From: Paeniglutamicibacter cryotolerans
GTDB taxonomy: Bacteria > Actinomycetota > Actinomycetes > Actinomycetales > Micrococcaceae
DNA length: 64,000 bases
Direction of reading: 5' to 3'
Assembly: GCF_014190875.1 (NCBI RefSeq)
Contig: NZ_JACHVS010000001.1
Span: forward strand, 1,612,001-1,676,000
Part shown: positions 26,167 to 34,942 of the stretch, in pieces
How the letters are laid out: every line of letters begins with the position of its first letter
How positions within the stretch are numbered: position 1 is the stretch's first letter
Notes under the pieces: generated by a model
Databases searched by the model: none
What the model was told of the DNA's origin: nothing
The model's input: the letters and a program-made list of their open reading frames with translations, nothing else
Position numbers and translations under genes: made by a program

Positions 26167-27048
26167 ATGGCATCGAACAGCCCGCGGCCGAATAAGGCCG
26201 AGCGGAACTCGAACGCACGCGAACAGGCGGCAAAGATCAGGGAGCAGCAGGAATCTGCTGGCAAGCGCAAGTCCCTGTTCATCAAATTGGGCGTCGTGCT
26301 GGCGGTGGTGCTGGTCGTGGTGCTCATTGCCGCGATCATCATGCAGAACAACCGGGGCGCCGTTGCCGATACGGGCAATGCTCCCCGTGGCGGCAACGCG
26401 GGGGGCGGCATCACGCTGATTTCCGATACGGCGGTCGCCGACACCTCGGGCATCACGGTCGACGTGAATTCGCTTCCCCCGGTCCCGGTCTCTGACCCGG
26501 CCAACCCGGTAACCCCCAAGCCGCGCGATGTGGTCACAGCGCCCAAGGGGCAGCCCATCAACATCCTGCTGTACGTGGACGCCAACTGTGTCCACTGCGC
26601 TGATTTCGAGGGCCAGTACGCCGATCAGTTCGCCACCTGGCTTGGAGCTGGCGATGTCACCGTCGAATACCGCAACGTTTCCTACCTGAACAGCGGCACC
26701 AATTTCTCCTCGCGTGCGGCTAACGCGCTGGCCTGTGTTGCCAACTCGGCAGCGCCCTCGTACCTGCCCTTCTCCAAGGCCCTGTTCGCGCACTACCCCG
26801 AAGGGGAAATGAGCAACAAGCAGCTGGCGGCCATGGCCAAGGACAACGGTGCCGACGTCGGCAGCTGCATCAGCGATGGCACCTTCCGTCCATTCGTGAA
26901 GTTCACCGACCAGGCAGCACGGGTCGATGGGATCGCGGGCACCCCGAGCATCTTCATCCAGGGCAAGGAATGGACCCCTCCGGCGGGACAGGGCTTCGAA
27001 GCCTTCGGCCCGGCCGTGCAGGCAGCCATCGACGCCAACAAGAAGTAG
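26167..27048 (+). CDS. Membrane-anchored DsbA-like thioredoxin-fold protein
   Basis: A 293-residue thiol oxidoreductase, probably with the domain outside the membrane. A charged N-terminus is followed by one membrane segment (LFIKLGVVLAVVLVVVLIAA, about residues 37-56), a linker, then the DsbA-like domain with active-site CVHC (ANCVHCADFEGQY) near 140. A cis-Pro loop GTPSIFI lies near 260. An extra Cys pair (ALACVANS, GSCISDG) may form a structural disulfide. It likely assists folding of secreted proteins. AAAGGA lies about 10 bp before the ATG. Just downstream of the IS1634-like element. Confidence 0.9.
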   Translation: MASNSPRPNKAERNSNAREQAAKIREQQESAGKRKSLFIKLGVVLAVVLVVVLIAAIIMQNNRGAVADTGNAPRGGNAGGGITLISDTAVADTSGITVDVNSLPPVPVSDPANPVTPKPRDVVTAPKGQPINILLYVDANCVHCADFEGQYADQFATWLGAGDVTVEYRNVSYLNSGTNFSSRAANALACVANSAAPSYLPFSKALFAHYPEGEMSNKQLAAMAKDNGADVGSCISDGTFRPFVKFTDQAARVDGIAGTPSIFIQGKEWTPPAGQGFEAFGPAVQAAIDANKK

Positions 27049-27203
27049 CAAAACGCATTCATTTCCCGGGTCCTCCTGATTTATTCGGGCGGACCCGGGC
27101 CCGTGAAACGGGAAAATGCGGATCGCGTTTCCTGATCGGGCCTAGCGTCCGCTAATCTTGATCATGCTGTCAGCCTCCGGTTACGACCGGGAGCCGGCAA
27201 CGT

Positions 27204-27280
27204 GCCTCCTTAGCTCAGTTGGCCAGAGCACCTGTCTTGTAAACAGGGGGTCACCGGTTCGAATCCGGTAGGAGGCTCCA
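27204..27280 (+). tRNA. tRNA-Thr (anticodon TGT)
   Basis: A 77-nt cloverleaf. Acceptor GCCTCCT pairs with AGGAGGC, then TCCA. Anticodon stem CCTGT/ACAGG encloses CTTGTAA, with TGT at 27238-27240. The T-arm holds GGTTCGAATC. Reads ACA and related codons. Confidence 0.96.
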
Positions 27281-27284
27281 CTGA

Positions 27285-27329
27285 AATCCCCGTGGTTCAA
27301 CGGCAGAAATGCCCTGATCCACGGGGATT
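27285..27329 (+). terminator. Terminator after tRNA-Thr
   Basis: AATCCCCGTGG (27285-27295) pairs perfectly with CCACGGGGATT (27319-27329) just past the tRNA, followed by TCTTCGTTT. It may also serve the converging DUF1345 gene. Confidence 0.75.
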
Positions 27330-27365
27330 CTTCGTTTCCCGCTGGTTTTCGGCTTGCGTGTGCGG

Positions 27366-28016
27366 CTAATGCACCAGCCCCGAGACGAGGTTGATGGACG
27401 TGGCTAGGACGATGGCGCCGAAGACATAGGCAAGCAGCGCTTGGCGCAGGACCGTGGAGCGGACCTCGTTTGTCTTTAGGTTCGTGTCGGAAACCTGGAA
27501 TGTCATGCCGACGGTAAAGGACAGGTAGGCGAAGTCGCGGTAGTGCGGCGGCGAGTCTTCGTTGAAATCGACGCCCGCCCGCCCGCGGTAGTAAAGGGAG
27601 GCATAGCGCAGCATGAAGAGCGTGTTGACCAAGACCCACGACAGCGCGACGCTGGCCAGGGCCACGCCGATGATTGCCGCTTTCGTCGGGCCCTGGGCGG
27701 AGCCGGCATCGAGCAGGATCAGCACGACCCCGCCGAAGCTGGCGACGGTGGCGGACAGGACCAGGACGTCCGAGACGGTACGCCCCGGATCCTCGCGTGT
27801 GGCGTGGGCGGCCGTCCCATCGGCGTCGAGTCTCCCGATGACTGACCAGACCATGACTAGGAACGTCAGCGCGGCAGCCGCCCAGCCAAGTGCCGGAGCG
27901 TAGTCCCAGGACCAGAAGATGCCGACGGGCACGGCAACGACGAGACCGATGACAAGCATCAACGAGATCCGGAGACGGGAACGGTGTCGGCGGGTGTCAA
28001 AGGGTGAAGTGCTCAT
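27366..28016 (-). CDS. DUF1345 membrane protein
   Basis: An integral membrane protein of 216 residues with about five hydrophobic segments (for example LMLVIGLVVAVPVGIFW near 20-36 and VLVLSATVASFGGVVLILL near 85-103). The conserved YRDFAYLSFTVGMTFQVSDT block near 160 is the hallmark of DUF1345. Function is unknown. The AAAGGA-type site before ATG 28016 supports the start. It converges with tRNA-Thr. Confidence 0.85.
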   Translation of the reverse strand: MSTSPFDTRRHRSRLRISLMLVIGLVVAVPVGIFWSWDYAPALGWAAAALTFLVMVWSVIGRLDADGTAAHATREDPGRTVSDVLVLSATVASFGGVVLILLDAGSAQGPTKAAIIGVALASVALSWVLVNTLFMLRYASLYYRGRAGVDFNEDSPPHYRDFAYLSFTVGMTFQVSDTNLKTNEVRSTVLRQALLAYVFGAIVLATSINLVSGLVH

Positions 28017-29763
28017 GGGCCCATCCTTTCACCTCGGGCTCGTGCTTGGCCTCGGCATCGGGCCCCGCGTCCGGTGTCATTGCAGAAGTGATCCTGGTTG
28101 CTTGAAGCGCTTCTTGACGATGCACGGACCACATCAATGAACCGCACCGTCCGCGGACAACGCGGTGGAGCGCTTTGTCCCTTTTCCCGACGGGGTGACG
28201 GCAAACGAGTCACCGCGAACTTTGCTGCCTTCGGTTGCGAAATTTCCGAGCGTGAAACATTTGCCTACCAGATCGCTGATCCGCATCGCGCGCAGGGTGG
28301 GTTTGCAGTCGATGCCATCGGGTTTCTGCTCGCCGTGGGCATGGCCGTATTGGCGAGCACCCACATCGCGGGGAATCTGGAACGGGGCTGCCTGATGGTC
28401 CTCGACGGCGATTCACTGACTGCCGCCATGCTGTCCCAGGGCCTTCTCCATGGCTCGCTGGCATCGATCAGGATTCCGCTGCACCTGGCCAGCGCGCTTT
28501 CCCTGTGGTTGGCTTCGCTGATGAGGCTCACCACGTATTAAGTGGGGACCACTTTGGCCGTACTCCTTTCACCGGCACTCCTCGCAAGCTTGCTGTGGGT
28601 TCCAACGCTCTCGTAGCAGGGCGTGGGTAAGGAGGACCGAAGGCCGAACATCGTCCGGCTGCCCCTGTCGGGTCTGCCCGGTGTCTTCTCCGTGTTCGCC
28701 AAACCTCTCTACCTGGCATGGTTCAGCGCCCCGGCAATCGTCGCCATCATGTTTATCAAATGCCGGGACCGGATGCCGGTAGACCACATGATCCGGCTGA
28801 TGACCCGGGTGGTCCTGCTGGTCTCGTCGGCTGGAATCGGGTTGTTGGCCAGGTTCCTCACCTCCAGTCACCTGCCTCCGAGCAACGGCCAGCACTTCCG
28901 GCCCGCAGAGCGCCTTAACCATGCGAGTGGACTGTGGGGGCCTGCCTCAAGGTGGTATCCACCCCGCCCAGGCCCTCGAAGGGGGCGGCGATCGTGGTGG
29001 CGCTCCTTGCCGCCATCCTCGGCACTGTGTGATCGGGTGGAAGCATCCTTGCCGACGGCAACGCTCTTTCTCGCCGGAGGGGGGCGGCTGATCCCGCTCA
29101 GCAATACAGCGGGATTCGTGCTTCGGTGATCTGCCGCCAACAGGTACCAGCAGGGTTGAGTATTCGCCCCGGTTCTCGCCATCGTGACACTGGTAGCGCT
29201 CAGGATCGGTGCCCAGACCCCCGGGGATCCATGACCAAGATCAGTGTGCGGGCAGGTCGTCCTGTGCCTATTGTGCCGTGTGGGGCAGTGGTGATCGCGG
29301 CCATCAGCGCCTTACCCGAGCACAACAGGCGATCTCCGTGACCGATGCGTCGCTCGGCTGCGTCACCGAAGAGATCGTGGCTCACCCCGGCGTTGGCGCT
29401 GGGCCGTGCTGGAGCATCCGATCTACCAAGACCAGAATGGATGACCCGGCTCAAGTGATTCAGAGTGGCAGGCAGCCCGATGATCAGGGGTAGCTGGTGA
29501 ACTGGGACGACCCCGGACCTTGCGCGACGTGTCGTTCATCGTGACCGTCGCCACCACTCCGCCCTGTGATTTTCCCCGGCGGTCGAGGTCCTGAGGACGA
29601 TCTACGGCGGTAGCCATCAGATCTTCGATATCGCCCCATTCTTGCTCCTGCAGGGCCGGTACGCGGACCGCCGGACGTCCGCTGGCTTGTCGGGGCAAGT
29701 TGCGTCGCGGGTGCCCGGAGTTCTCCGCCAGCGCTCTGGGCGTCGTGCACCCCATGCCGGGGC
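28017..29763. other. Gene-poor stretch, probably eroded genes
   Basis: About 1.75 kb without a gene I can defend. Plus-strand fragments at 28270-28541 (GGFAVDAIGFLLAVGMAVLA...) and 28670-28860 (FSVFAKPLYLAWF, VVLLVSSAGIGLLARFL) read like pieces of membrane proteins, but they lie in different frames with no full-length frame. A minus-strand fragment at 29423-29755 has an uncertain soluble-protein look. The pattern suggests decayed genes rather than non-coding DNA. Confidence 0.45.
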
Positions 29764-30192
29764 TTAGCCTAGCGGTTTGGGGCCCTTGCGCTTCCGGTGG
29801 AAGATCAACGCAGCCGATACGCCGGCCAGCCAGAAGTCCTTGGCCATGGCAGTTCCGTCAGCGGAAGGCCGAATGCCATCGCTCCGAGTCATGCCCGGCG
29901 TCTTGAGATATGTGAAGATCAGACCCGCGGAGAAGACGCCGAGCCCCAACCCTGCCAACCGGCTCGGGATGAATGGGGCCAGCAGTGCCGAACCCAGGAC
30001 GATCTCCCCATAACCGAGGTACTTCCCGAACTGGTCCGAATCGATCTGGGCAACCTGCGGGATCACTTGGGAGGCCATATCCTGCAGCCCGGAGGAGTGC
30101 TCGTGATCCATGCCCAGCTTCCCTACACCGCTATTGAGGATGTAGGCGCCGGTCACCAGACGTAGTGCCGCATTGCCGATGCTGAATCCCAT
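29764..30192 (-). CDS. DoxX-like small membrane protein
   Basis: A 142-residue membrane protein with four predicted hydrophobic segments. NAALRLVTGAYILNSGVGKL near the start matches the DoxX family opening, and YLGYGEIVLGSALLAPFIPSRLAGLGLGVFSAGLIFTYL follows. DoxX proteins are linked to redox or sulfur homeostasis in some bacteria, but the role here is unknown. A GCAGGAG site precedes ATG 30192. It follows the GNAT gene in the same direction by about 80 bp. Confidence 0.78.
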   Translation of the reverse strand: MGFSIGNAALRLVTGAYILNSGVGKLGMDHEHSSGLQDMASQVIPQVAQIDSDQFGKYLGYGEIVLGSALLAPFIPSRLAGLGLGVFSAGLIFTYLKTPGMTRSDGIRPSADGTAMAKDFWLAGVSAALIFHRKRKGPKPLG

Positions 30193-30269
30193 GGTGCTGC
30201 TCCTGCCGGTAGTCGAAACTGCGCTTATGACCAGCTTAGGGAAGCACGGCCGCGACGGCTACGGCAGGG

Positions 30270-30857
30270 TCACGCGGGAATGGAACTCGCATCCGATTCG
30301 CCGGCCGAGGCCAGGTGGTGGGAGCCGAACGGGGCATCTGGCAACACGATCCCGGGCTGGGCGGGCACCAGGGAGCTGAGACCGGAACGGGTGCGGTGCC
30401 ATGCCGATTCGGCGGCCACCCAGATGGTCATCGGTAGCCCAGTAAAGTAACCGGTGTATTCCTGTTCCACCGCCCATTGGGTAGACCTGGCGAAGTGCCG
30501 CCAAGAGGCGTCGTTGCGGTTGTCGATCACAGTGATCGGGGTTCCGCCCATGGACAGTGCATAGGTGAGCCGGGTATCGGCGATCTGCTCGCGGATGCCC
30601 AGCCGGCGGTAGGCGGGGTGCACGAACATCGCGCCGAGCTCCACGGGGGAGTCTGCCAGGGTCGGGGCGGTCACCGAGGTGTGCACTATCCCGACGCCGA
30701 CGCGGGAGCCCTCGTGCAGCGCCGTGACGACCAGTTTGGCCGCGTCGAGCTTCTCATGCCAACGGGCATCGGGGGACGGGGTCAGCGAAGACAGGGCTTC
30801 GCGCTCGCCGGAAGACGGCGCGGAAAATGACAGGGAATACTCAATGGCTGGAAGCAC
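30270..30857 (-). CDS. GNAT-family N-acetyltransferase
   Basis: A cytoplasmic acyltransferase of 195 residues. The acetyl-CoA motif A is visible as ELGAMFVHPAYRRLGIREQIAD near 75-96. The substrate is unknown. The C-terminal half (TGYFTGLPMTIWVAAESAWH) is less typical of the family. GTG 30857 with AGAGGA upstream is the best start. It is the last gene read leftward after the Asp23/sigma cluster, but a 300-bp gap makes operon membership uncertain. Confidence 0.8.
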   Translation of the reverse strand: MLPAIEYSLSFSAPSSGEREALSSLTPSPDARWHEKLDAAKLVVTALHEGSRVGVGIVHTSVTAPTLADSPVELGAMFVHPAYRRLGIREQIADTRLTYALSMGGTPITVIDNRNDASWRHFARSTQWAVEQEYTGYFTGLPMTIWVAAESAWHRTRSGLSSLVPAQPGIVLPDAPFGSHHLASAGESDASSIPA

Positions 30858-31158
30858 TGGGGCGGTCCTCTAAGTGAAAAAGAGCGAACGAAAGAAGGGG
30901 TTCCCGGAAGTACGCCGGGCCGGTTCTTTGGCCGGTAGGGGACCGTTGCCGGTGGCGTCCGGCAGCTTCCTTGTAGGGCCCAGTTTGGGCGTCATTTTAT
31001 AAACGACAAAAAGTAGTATTACCTGTCAGCTGGCCTCTTGTAAACCCGGGAATCCGATGGCCTTTCCGCAAAGCGCCTGAGGGAAACCGAGACTCCCGGA
31101 ATTCCGCTGTTTTCCCCGGGAATCCGCACCGGAACGACGCCGGCAGAGCATCGGGAAT
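30858..31158. other. Intergenic gap, no gene recognised
   Basis: A 300-bp gap between the Asp23-like gene at 31159 and the GNAT gene. It contains an AT-rich patch (around 30990-31020) that could hold a promoter for the GNAT gene. No coding frame of quality was seen. Confidence 0.45.
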
Positions 31159-31524
31159 TTACCCCACGTCGTCGGGATCCTCCGCCTGCAAGCCGACACT
31201 GGCGACGGTGATCCGAATGTCACGGGGACCGGTATGGGACAGCAGGTCGAGGCGGGCCGAGATCTCGCGAAAAATGCAGTGGCTGACAGTCGGTGCGTTC
31301 GCTCCCCGGGCAATGCCGATGGTGACCTGGACACGCAGTGTTTCGCCGGCGTCGACAGCGACGAGCACCAGGGGTGGTTCCAGTAGTCCGGGCGCCATGC
31401 CGTCGATGATGTCCGCTGCGATGCGCACCGGTGGCGCTTCCGAGTGATAGAGCCGTGCCACGCCTGCGACGCCTGCTACCAGCGCCGAGAGCTGCCCGGG
31501 TAGATCTTCGGACATGGCGTTCAC
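31159..31524 (-). CDS. Asp23-like protein, third copy in the cluster
   Basis: A 121-residue soluble protein. ARLYHSEAPPVRIAADIIDG, LRVQVTIGIARGANAPTVSHCIF and DIRITVASVG follow the alternating strand-helix layout of the Asp23/Gls24 fold, though similarity is weak and a hypothetical label would be fair. Its start overlaps the stop of the preceding gene by 4 bp, so it is translated as part of the sigma-factor segment of the cluster. The function is inferred from context only: envelope homeostasis or control of the sigma factor. Confidence 0.65.
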   Translation of the reverse strand: MNAMSEDLPGQLSALVAGVAGVARLYHSEAPPVRIAADIIDGMAPGLLEPPLVLVAVDAGETLRVQVTIGIARGANAPTVSHCIFREISARLDLLSHTGPRDIRITVASVGLQAEDPDDVG

Positions 31525-32162
31525 TCCTCGCTTTCGACGTCGGATGGAACGGGCGGCTCGTGGAGGTCATGCACGATGACGTCGATACCCGAAATGGCCA
31601 GATTGGTGTGTGCCAGCAAGCGCCGGGAGACTGCCTGGCGCAGGTTTCGCACCACTTGGGGAACCGAACCGCCCCACACCACGCTGGCTTCAATCACGAT
31701 GGTGATGGGTTCGCTCGGGAGAGTGACGTCGCCCAGCAGGCGTACCCGTCCGATGATCAGGCCAGGGACCTCGCTTTCTGCTGCGCGAATCAGTCCCAGT
31801 ACAGCCCCCTCGGTAATGGCGAGATCGGCTACAGGATCGGGGTGGGCCAAGGGAATCCTGCGCCCGGCCCGGGCCTCGGTGGAGATTCTGGACAGCACAC
31901 CTTGGACCCACGACTCATCGAGGGTGGGCGCCATGTCGGAATTGGAGGCCAGAAGCTCTTGCGAGAGGTGACGAAGCCGGACCATCGCCGATAGCGTGAG
32001 CTGGCAGCCGGGAGAGTTATCAATGGCGGGATCGGCCGGGGTCCTTCCGGCATCAAGGTAGTCGCTGAGTTCTTCGAGGCTGTGGTGTTTCAGGCCATCT
32101 AGGCCATCCAGGCCGGATCTGCTGGGGTTGGCAGGGGGTGAGGGCAGGTGAGTGGGGCTCAT
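31521..32162 (-). CDS. Possible sigma-factor partner with C-terminal Asp23-like domain
   Basis: A 213-residue soluble protein. The N-terminal part (LEELSDYLDAGRTPADPAID, SPGCQLTLSAMVRLRHLSQELL, about residues 29-72) looks like the helical segment seen in anti-sigma-type partners of ECF factors, without a Cys-His zinc motif. The C-terminal part from about residue 105 (DLAITEGAVLGLIRAAES, IGRVRLLGD, ITIVIEASVVWG) fits the Asp23/Gls24 fold. It overlaps the sigma-factor gene by 4 bp, which favours a stoichiometric partner. The anti-sigma role is inferred from position and the N-terminal look; no membrane segment is present. Confidence 0.6.
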   Translation of the reverse strand: MSPTHLPSPPANPSRSGLDGLDGLKHHSLEELSDYLDAGRTPADPAIDNSPGCQLTLSAMVRLRHLSQELLASNSDMAPTLDESWVQGVLSRISTEARAGRRIPLAHPDPVADLAITEGAVLGLIRAAESEVPGLIIGRVRLLGDVTLPSEPITIVIEASVVWGGSVPQVVRNLRQAVSRRLLAHTNLAISGIDVIVHDLHEPPVPSDVESEE

Positions 32163-32725
32163 TTCCAGGCCTCCATTCGCGGGATGAGATTCATGCGGGC
32201 CCGGGCCAGCAGGCCGCGGACCGTAGACACCGGCAGCTCGAGTTCGTCGGCCATTTCCTCGTAGCTGAATTGCCCCAGCTCCTTCATGACCCAGCAGCGG
32301 CGTTGCGGAGCGGGCAGCTCGGACAGTGCCATGGAGAGCGCTTCAAGCTGGGAATTTTCCTGAGTGATACCCGAAGGAGAGGCGGACTCCGGTGCGGGGA
32401 GCTCGTCATCGTCCAGCTGGGTTTCCTTTTTGTGCGCCCGGATCCGGTCCATGCTCTTATGACTGACGATTTTCATCATCCAGCTCCTCACCGCACCACA
32501 GTCTTCCAACGTCGCGAGCTTCTCCCATGCGGTGATGAAGGCCTCCTGCACGACATCATCCACCTCGTTGTTGGAAGGTAGCAAACGGGTGGCATAGGCG
32601 CGCATCATCGGCGAATAACGTCGGACCAGATGTTCGAAGGCTGAGGTATCTCCGTCGGCAGCCCGACCGGCCAGCGTCCGGTCGTCAGCATGTCCCAGAT
32701 CGGTCGGAGGAGGTGGTCCGGGCAA
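32159..32725 (-). CDS. ECF-type RNA polymerase sigma factor
   Basis: A 188-residue sigma-70-family factor. Region 2: FEHLVRRYSPMMRAYATRLL through DDVVQEAFITAWEKL near 30-75. Region 4: LSELPAPQRRCWVMKELGQFSYEEMADEL and STVRGLLARARMNL near 135-178. Region 3 is absent, as in ECF factors. TTG 32725 is the start, behind AAGGAAGGG. It lies between the Asp23/AmaP operon and two Asp23-like genes, overlapping the next gene by 4 bp, so it probably directs envelope-stress transcription. A GGAACC hexamer on the minus strand at 32841-32846 is the best ECF -35-like match upstream, but I see no convincing -10. Confidence 0.88.
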   Translation of the reverse strand: MPGPPPPTDLGHADDRTLAGRAADGDTSAFEHLVRRYSPMMRAYATRLLPSNNEVDDVVQEAFITAWEKLATLEDCGAVRSWMMKIVSHKSMDRIRAHKKETQLDDDELPAPESASPSGITQENSQLEALSMALSELPAPQRRCWVMKELGQFSYEEMADELELPVSTVRGLLARARMNLIPRMEAWK

Positions 32726-32974
32726 TGTGCTTCCCTTCCTTGAGCAGGAGGCAGTTCGGGGCTTTTGCCCAAAAGTCGAGGCCTTTCCCTCCGCTCATCC
32801 TCATTGGTCCGGGTCGGGTTGTCCAGCTCTCAACGCCGGTGGTTCCCGAATGGGATGCATGGAGGTTCTTTGGCGCAGGCGTTTTCGACGAGCCAAATGG
32901 CCTTCTTCGGTTCGATGGAGGCCTGCCCAACTCGTCCCACACCCTCCGCTCTGCTGGCTGCTCCCCGGGCCATA

Positions 32975-33160
32975 CTAAGGTTTTTGGGCCAGTCGTTCGG
33001 CGTGGCCCGCCTTGGGCGCCGCGGTGGCGGCCCCGGACACCAAGCGTTCCGTCTGATCCCTGAGGTCCGTGTGGTTCCCGTATTTGGCCCGCCCGGCCTG
33101 CCTCCCCAATAAGTAGGCGATGAGTGCCGCAACGGCGAGTGCCAGTAACTTGTTGGACAT
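32975..33160 (-). CDS. Small single-pass membrane protein
   Basis: A 61-residue protein. A hydrophobic helix (LLALAVAALIAYLLG, residues 4-18) is followed by a basic, hydrophilic tail (RQAGRAKYGNHTDLRDQTER). No family is recognised with confidence; YtxH-like stress proteins have a similar shape. AAAAGGAG precedes the ATG at good spacing. It sits 39 bp after the amaP stop in the same direction and probably belongs to the envelope-stress operon. Confidence 0.65.
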   Translation of the reverse strand: MSNKLLALAVAALIAYLLGRQAGRAKYGNHTDLRDQTERLVSGAATAAPKAGHAERLAQKP

Positions 33161-33199
33161 CGTGTTTCTCCTTTTGCCGGATTGAACAAGTGGCTGGAC

Positions 33200-33823
33200 T
33201 CAGTGGACCCGCGAGATCCGGGTCGGGCCGAATCCGGCCTTGAAATGGATCAATACCGGCAGTTCACGGCCTATCAGCAAATCCCAGGCGCGAATGGTCT
33301 CTTCGATATGCAATTGGGCGGCGGACAGCGACAATGTGGATGAGGGCGCGGGAACAGCGATGATCTTCAGGGCGGGCCCGCTCGCGAATCGATGGCTGCT
33401 CACCGAGTATGAGGCCAATATTTTGGGGTTCTCGAGGCGCTGGCCGATGGCGGATTCCGCGACAGCGGAGGCAACTTCTACGGCACCGGATTCTCGGGGC
33501 AGGCCGGCGGCCGTTTCCTTGCTAGTCAGCAGAGTGCTGGTCCGACCGCGGCCCTGGGCAACGATGAATGCCAGCAGCAGGATAGAGACGATCAGCGCGG
33601 CAGCGGGAAGCGCGATGTAGAGCCAGGAAGCCTCCAGCTGTGGGGGCGTGGTGGATGAGACAGCCGAAGCCGCCGTATCTTTGACCCAATGGGCGGCTGC
33701 CGACCAGGCATCGGACCAACGAGGGACGAATGCCACCCCGACAAGCAGGATGCCGGTCGACAGCAACACCGCCCCCGTGATCAAGAGGAGTGCCCGGTTC
33801 AGCGCCCGATTGGTGTTATTCAT
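33200..33823 (-). CDS. amaP: Alkaline shock response membrane anchor protein AmaP
   Basis: A 207-residue membrane anchor for Asp23-type proteins. Two hydrophobic segments: LLLITGAVLLSTGILLVGVAF (about 13-33) and WLYIALPAAALIVSILLLAFIV (about 68-89). They are followed by a cytoplasmic domain with ESAIGQRLENPKILASYSVS. In Staphylococcus, AmaP tethers Asp23 to the membrane. ATG 33823 is chosen because it overlaps the preceding stop by 4 bp; longer frames upstream are not supported. It ends about 40 bp before the small membrane protein gene. Confidence 0.8.
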   Translation of the reverse strand: MNNTNRALNRALLLITGAVLLSTGILLVGVAFVPRWSDAWSAAAHWVKDTAASAVSSTTPPQLEASWLYIALPAAALIVSILLLAFIVAQGRGRTSTLLTSKETAAGLPRESGAVEVASAVAESAIGQRLENPKILASYSVSSHRFASGPALKIIAVPAPSSTLSLSAAQLHIEETIRAWDLLIGRELPVLIHFKAGFGPTRISRVH

Positions 33824-34395
33824 GATCCGATCACTCCCTTTTTGGAAATGTTGACCTTGACGGGCAGCTCCAACCCGTGTGGCTGCAGGGCCTGCATGGC
33901 CGCAGTGCGGATCGCCTCCTGCCGATTCTGGAGGCCGGATGAAGGCACCACGTTTACGATCAGTTCCCGGGAACCCACGAGCACCCGGATCTGTCGTGGG
34001 TCGATGCCAGCCAGCTGGCTGACGCGTTGGGCGACAGCCGTGGCGATGACGCTGTCGTCCACCACGACAGCGCACCTGTCCGATTCCAGCCGACGGCGGG
34101 CGAGGCTGCCCGGCAAGACCGCTGCCAGAATCAGGAATAGTCCGACCAAGGCGATGAGTGCACCGCCAACGACCAGCAAGACCGGCTGAACATCGGTGAG
34201 GGAGGCGGCCGCCTGCAGCACGGTTGAAGGCCTGGCCCAGAGCGCAGGAAGGCGTAAACCGGCCAATGCGGTTTCGACCCCGAACCAGAGAATCAGAAAC
34301 AGGAGCCCCAATGCCACGATGATGGCTGCCAGCGAACGGGATGAGTGCATTTCCCGGCGGATGATCCGGGCCAGCGTGCGGTCTGGTGCGCTCAT
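33820..34395 (-). CDS. DUF6286-like membrane protein of the Asp23 operon
   Basis: A 191-residue protein with two membrane segments: SLAAIIVALGLLFLILWFGVE (about 21-41) and VLLVVGGALIALVGLFLILAAVLP (about 71-94). A cytoplasmic C-terminal domain follows (CAVVVDDSVIATAVAQRVSQLAG, IRVLVGSRELIVNVVPSSG) that resembles an Asp23-like module. In actinobacteria this type sits beside AmaP and Asp23. It overlaps both neighbours by 4 bp. Likely part of a membrane-bound Asp23 assembly; no enzymatic motif is seen. Confidence 0.72.
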   Translation of the reverse strand: MSAPDRTLARIIRREMHSSRSLAAIIVALGLLFLILWFGVETALAGLRLPALWARPSTVLQAAASLTDVQPVLLVVGGALIALVGLFLILAAVLPGSLARRRLESDRCAVVVDDSVIATAVAQRVSQLAGIDPRQIRVLVGSRELIVNVVPSSGLQNRQEAIRTAAMQALQPHGLELPVKVNISKKGVIGS

Positions 34396-34754
34396 CCGAG
34401 CCTCTTTTCCCGGATCGGGTGGAGGCCTGTCAGCCTGAAGTCGATCCGAGACACGCTGTGCCCGGTCAGCTCGGTGACCCGGTCGGCGATCAGCTGCCGG
34501 GCCGTGGCGACGCGTGAAATCAGGTCTCCGCCTGGGTCGCCTCCGGGTGCCGCCCAGGTGGCCGTGACACCTATGGGCGCCTTCATCGAGAGCACCAACT
34601 CTGCCTCATGGTCGGCCAGTTCCACATCAACGAGGGTTGCGGGGACATTCAAGGTTTCGGCACCGAGTGCCGTGGTTACCCGTTGCAGGCTGCGTTTGCT
34701 GATGGACGTGCGGCCCCGGCGGACCGCTGACGGTTCCCCGGTCTGGCCGCTCAT
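34392..34754 (-). CDS. Asp23-like small soluble protein
   Basis: A 120-residue protein. SKRSLQRVTTALGAETLNVP, VDVELADHEAELVLSMKAPIGV and QLIADRVTELTGHSVSRIDFRLTGL give the strand-helix order of an Asp23-like domain, but identity to classical Asp23 is low. It overlaps the DUF2273 gene and the DUF6286-like gene by 4 bp each. Function is inferred from its position in the operon. Confidence 0.65.
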   Translation of the reverse strand: MSGQTGEPSAVRRGRTSISKRSLQRVTTALGAETLNVPATLVDVELADHEAELVLSMKAPIGVTATWAAPGGDPGGDLISRVATARQLIADRVTELTGHSVSRIDFRLTGLHPIREKRLG

Positions 34755-34942
34755 GAGGAAGAGCGCCGTCCACGGAACGCATCGGCAAAGGCCCTGGGGT
34801 CGAAATGGCCATCCATGGCCCTTCCGGCCACAACTCCGATGAACATGGCCACCGCGACAAAAACAAAGGCCCAGAATCCCAGGACAATCCAGGTTAATGC
34901 AAGGACGGCACCCACGGCGGCACCGATGATGCCGCGGTTCAT
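34751..34942 (-). CDS. DUF2273 small membrane protein
   Basis: A 63-residue membrane protein. The two hydrophobic helices (IIGAAVGAVLALTWIVLGFWAF and VFVAVAMFIGVVAG) are joined almost directly, as in DUF2273 (YtxH-neighbour) proteins that accompany asp23 and amaP in Firmicutes and Actinobacteria. The C-terminus is basic and polar. It overlaps asp23 and the next gene by 4 bp each. Confidence 0.8.
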   Translation of the reverse strand: MNRGIIGAAVGAVLALTWIVLGFWAFVFVAVAMFIGVVAGRAMDGHFDPRAFADAFRGRRSSS

